Made by a program: the position numbers and the translations under genes. Shown in pieces: positions 62,536 to 64,000 of a stretch of 64,000 nt of DNA (the first letter of the stretch is position 1; each line of letters opens with the position of its first letter). This DNA is from Inhella inkyongensis (GTDB lineage Bacteria > Pseudomonadota > Gammaproteobacteria > Burkholderiales > Burkholderiaceae_C), in NCBI RefSeq assembly GCF_005952805.1, contig NZ_CP040709.1:3844001-3908000 (forward strand). Reading direction: 5' to 3'. The notes under the pieces were generated by a model that had not been told where the DNA came from, made no database searches, and saw only the letters and a program-made list of their open reading frames with translations.

Positions 62536-64000
62536 GGCCAGGCACTCAGGCGGCCACTCAGGTCCTCAGCCGGGATGGGCTTGGAAAACAGATAGCCCTG
62601 CTGCTGATGGCAACGTGCCGCCAGCAGGAAGTCGCGCTGGGCCTCGGTCTCCACCCCCTCGGCCACCACTTCGATGTCCAGAGCCTCGGCCAGCCCCAAG
62701 ACCGCGCGCACCAGCACGCAGTCGTCAGGGTCATCGGGCAGATCGCGCACGAAGCTGCGGTCCACCTTGAGCTTTTGCGGCCGCAACAGCTTCAAGTAGG
62801 CCAGCGAGGAATAGCCGGTGCCGAAATCATCCACCGCCAACGCCAGCCCCAGGCCGCGCAAGGCCTGGATGGTCTGCATGGATGACTCGGAGTCGCTCAT
62901 CAAGGTGCTTTCGGTCAACTCGATGGTCAGCTCGCCCTTGCCCACGCCATAGGCACGGATCAAGTCGCCCAACTGCTCGACCAGGCGGCTGTCGCGGAAG
63001 TGCGAGGCCGACAAGTTGACCGCCACCGACCCCGGATGCCGACCCATGGACTTCCAGCGCGCCAGCTGCTGGCAGGCGGCTTCCAAGGTCCAGGCACCCA
63101 GCTCCCGGATCTGGCCGCTGTCCTCAGCCACTGGGATGAAGGTGCCGGGATAAAGCAGGCCACGCGTGGGGTGCTGCCAGCGCACCAAGGCTTCGACCGA
63201 GCCCACCGTGCCCTTGCGCGCATCCATCACCGGTTGGTAGTGCAGCACCAGTTGGCCAGCCCGAATCGCCTCGGCCAACTCGCGCTCCATCTCCAGCCGT
63301 TCGGCCAGGGCCGCATCCATATCGGCCTGGTAGAAGCTGAAGCGAGCCCGGCCACCCTGCTTGGCTTGGTACATGGCCATGTCGGCGTGGCGCACCAGCT
63401 CATCAAAGCCTTCGCCATCCTGTGGGAACAGAGCGACGCCGACGCTGGCCGACACACTGGCCTGCTGCCCACCCTGCAGCTCAAAACCCTCGGACAGCGA
63501 ACTCAGCATGCGCTGCACCGTGATCTGCACGTTCTCCAGGCTGGTGGCCTCGCGCAGCAGCAACAAGAACTCATCCCCGCTGATGCGGCAGACCAGGTCC
63601 GAACCGCGCACCGCCGCCCGCAGGCGTTCACTGACGATCAGCAGCAGCCGGTCGCCGGCCGCATGGCCCAGGGTGTCGTTGATGTTCTTGAAACGGTCCA
63701 GATCGACAAACAGCAGGGCCAACTGCTGGTTGTTGCGACGGGCAAAAGCCGCTTCGTGGGTGAAGACCTCGCGAAACAACGTGCGGTTGGGCAGCTGGGT
63801 CAGGTGGTCGTACATCGCCATCTGACGCAGTTGGGTGTTCTTGGCCTCCATGTCGGCCAGCAGCCCGTCAATCTGCTGACCGGTGTGGTTCAGGTGCTCG
63901 CCCAACTCACCCAATTCATCGCCACGGTGCCAGTCCACCGCCGGGTGCGGCTCGCGCGCCGCAATGGCACTGGCCTGGCGCTTCAAGGCCTCAATGGGCC
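62532..64000 (-). CDS. HAMP-GGDEF-EAL c-di-GMP signalling protein, N-terminus outside window
   Basis: At least 489 residues; the frame stays open to the window edge. It begins in a HAMP domain (PIEALKRQASAI, DELGELGEHLN), then GGDEF (MYDHLTQLPNRTLF, LFVDLDRFKNINDTLGHAAGD, active-site SGDEF in place of GGDEF) and EAL (GSVEALVRWQHP, VNLSAS, IELTES, DDFGTGYSSLAYL, KVDRSF, VAEGVE). The EAL site is intact; the cyclase signature keeps the key residues. HAMP implies a membrane sensor upstream, perhaps contacted by the coupled periplasmic binding protein. Confidence 0.9.
   Translation of the reverse strand, partial: PIEALKRQASAIAAREPHPAVDWHRGDELGELGEHLNHTGQQIDGLLADMEAKNTQLRQMAMYDHLTQLPNRTLFREVFTHEAAFARRNNQQLALLFVDLDRFKNINDTLGHAAGDRLLLIVSERLRAAVRGSDLVCRISGDEFLLLLREATSLENVQITVQRMLSSLSEGFELQGGQQASVSASVGVALFPQDGEGFDELVRHADMAMYQAKQGGRARFSFYQADMDAALAERLEMERELAEAIRAGQLVLHYQPVMDARKGTVGSVEALVRWQHPTRGLLYPGTFIPVAEDSGQIRELGAWTLEAACQQLARWKSMGRHPGSVAVNLSASHFRDSRLVEQLGDLIRAYGVGKGELTIELTESTLMSDSESSMQTIQALRGLGLALAVDDFGTGYSSLAYLKLLRPQKLKVDRSFVRDLPDDPDDCVLVRAVLGLAEALDIEVVAEGVETEAQRDFLLAARCHQQQGYLFSKPIPAEDLSGRLSAWP

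Overview
The window is high-GC bacterial chromosome, most likely from a betaproteobacterium of the order Burkholderiales. The support is the rsmB / DUF4390 / ntrY / ntrX-like order next to tRNA-Phe, a PEP-CTERM protein, and an ECF sigma factor near a Ser/Thr kinase carrying a C-terminal repeat domain. Genus cannot be fixed from the sequence alone.

Layout: (1) 1-13750 is ordinary chromosome: the end of a glpD-like gene with an overlapping FGGY kinase, a signalling cluster (REC protein, large hybrid kinase, REC-EAL protein), and an ECF sigma factor, Ala-Pro-rich lipoprotein and membrane Ser/Thr kinase. (2) 13935-50534 is foreign DNA: three elements stacked head to tail in the 3' end of one tRNA-Phe gene (50534-50609, minus strand). 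The 3' part of that tRNA, from the CCA end to the anticodon loop, is repeated at 13935, 27300 and 39110, and a 19-bp remnant lies at 13756. Each element carries its own tyrosine recombinase. (3) 50610-64000 is chromosome again: ntrX-like/ntrY, DUF4390, rsmB, folE-BLUF, queC-lemA-like, a DUF4139 protein, recQ, and a periplasmic binding protein with a HAMP-GGDEF-EAL protein that runs off the window.

Element A (13.4 kb) has an integrase, a DUF3631 ATPase, several small genes, a Panacea-type toxin-antitoxin pair, and a type II restriction system made of a PLD nuclease and two m5C methyltransferases. A PEP-CTERM gene in it sits between 41-bp direct repeats. Element B (11.8 kb) has a DUF927 ATPase, a large ABC/RecF-like ATPase of unknown role, small genes, an integrase, and an SfiI-like restriction-modification pair. 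Element C (11.4 kb) is a filamentous (inovirus) prophage: HUH replication initiator, ssDNA-binding-like protein, pVIII-like coat, pIII/TspB-like protein, pVI-like protein, Zot/pI, its own secretin, a repressor and an integrase, plus a second Panacea pair at its far end.

The three elements behave as a tRNA-Phe defence and addiction array. In each, a restriction or toxin-antitoxin module lies directly against an att copy, and a terminator facing the tRNA strand lies beside every att copy. The most open functional question is the 722-residue ATPase in element B. The phage carries an unexplained set of four TTTCGC..GCGAAA palindromes plus an iteron-like dyad. All family assignments come from reading the sequence; no database search was run.
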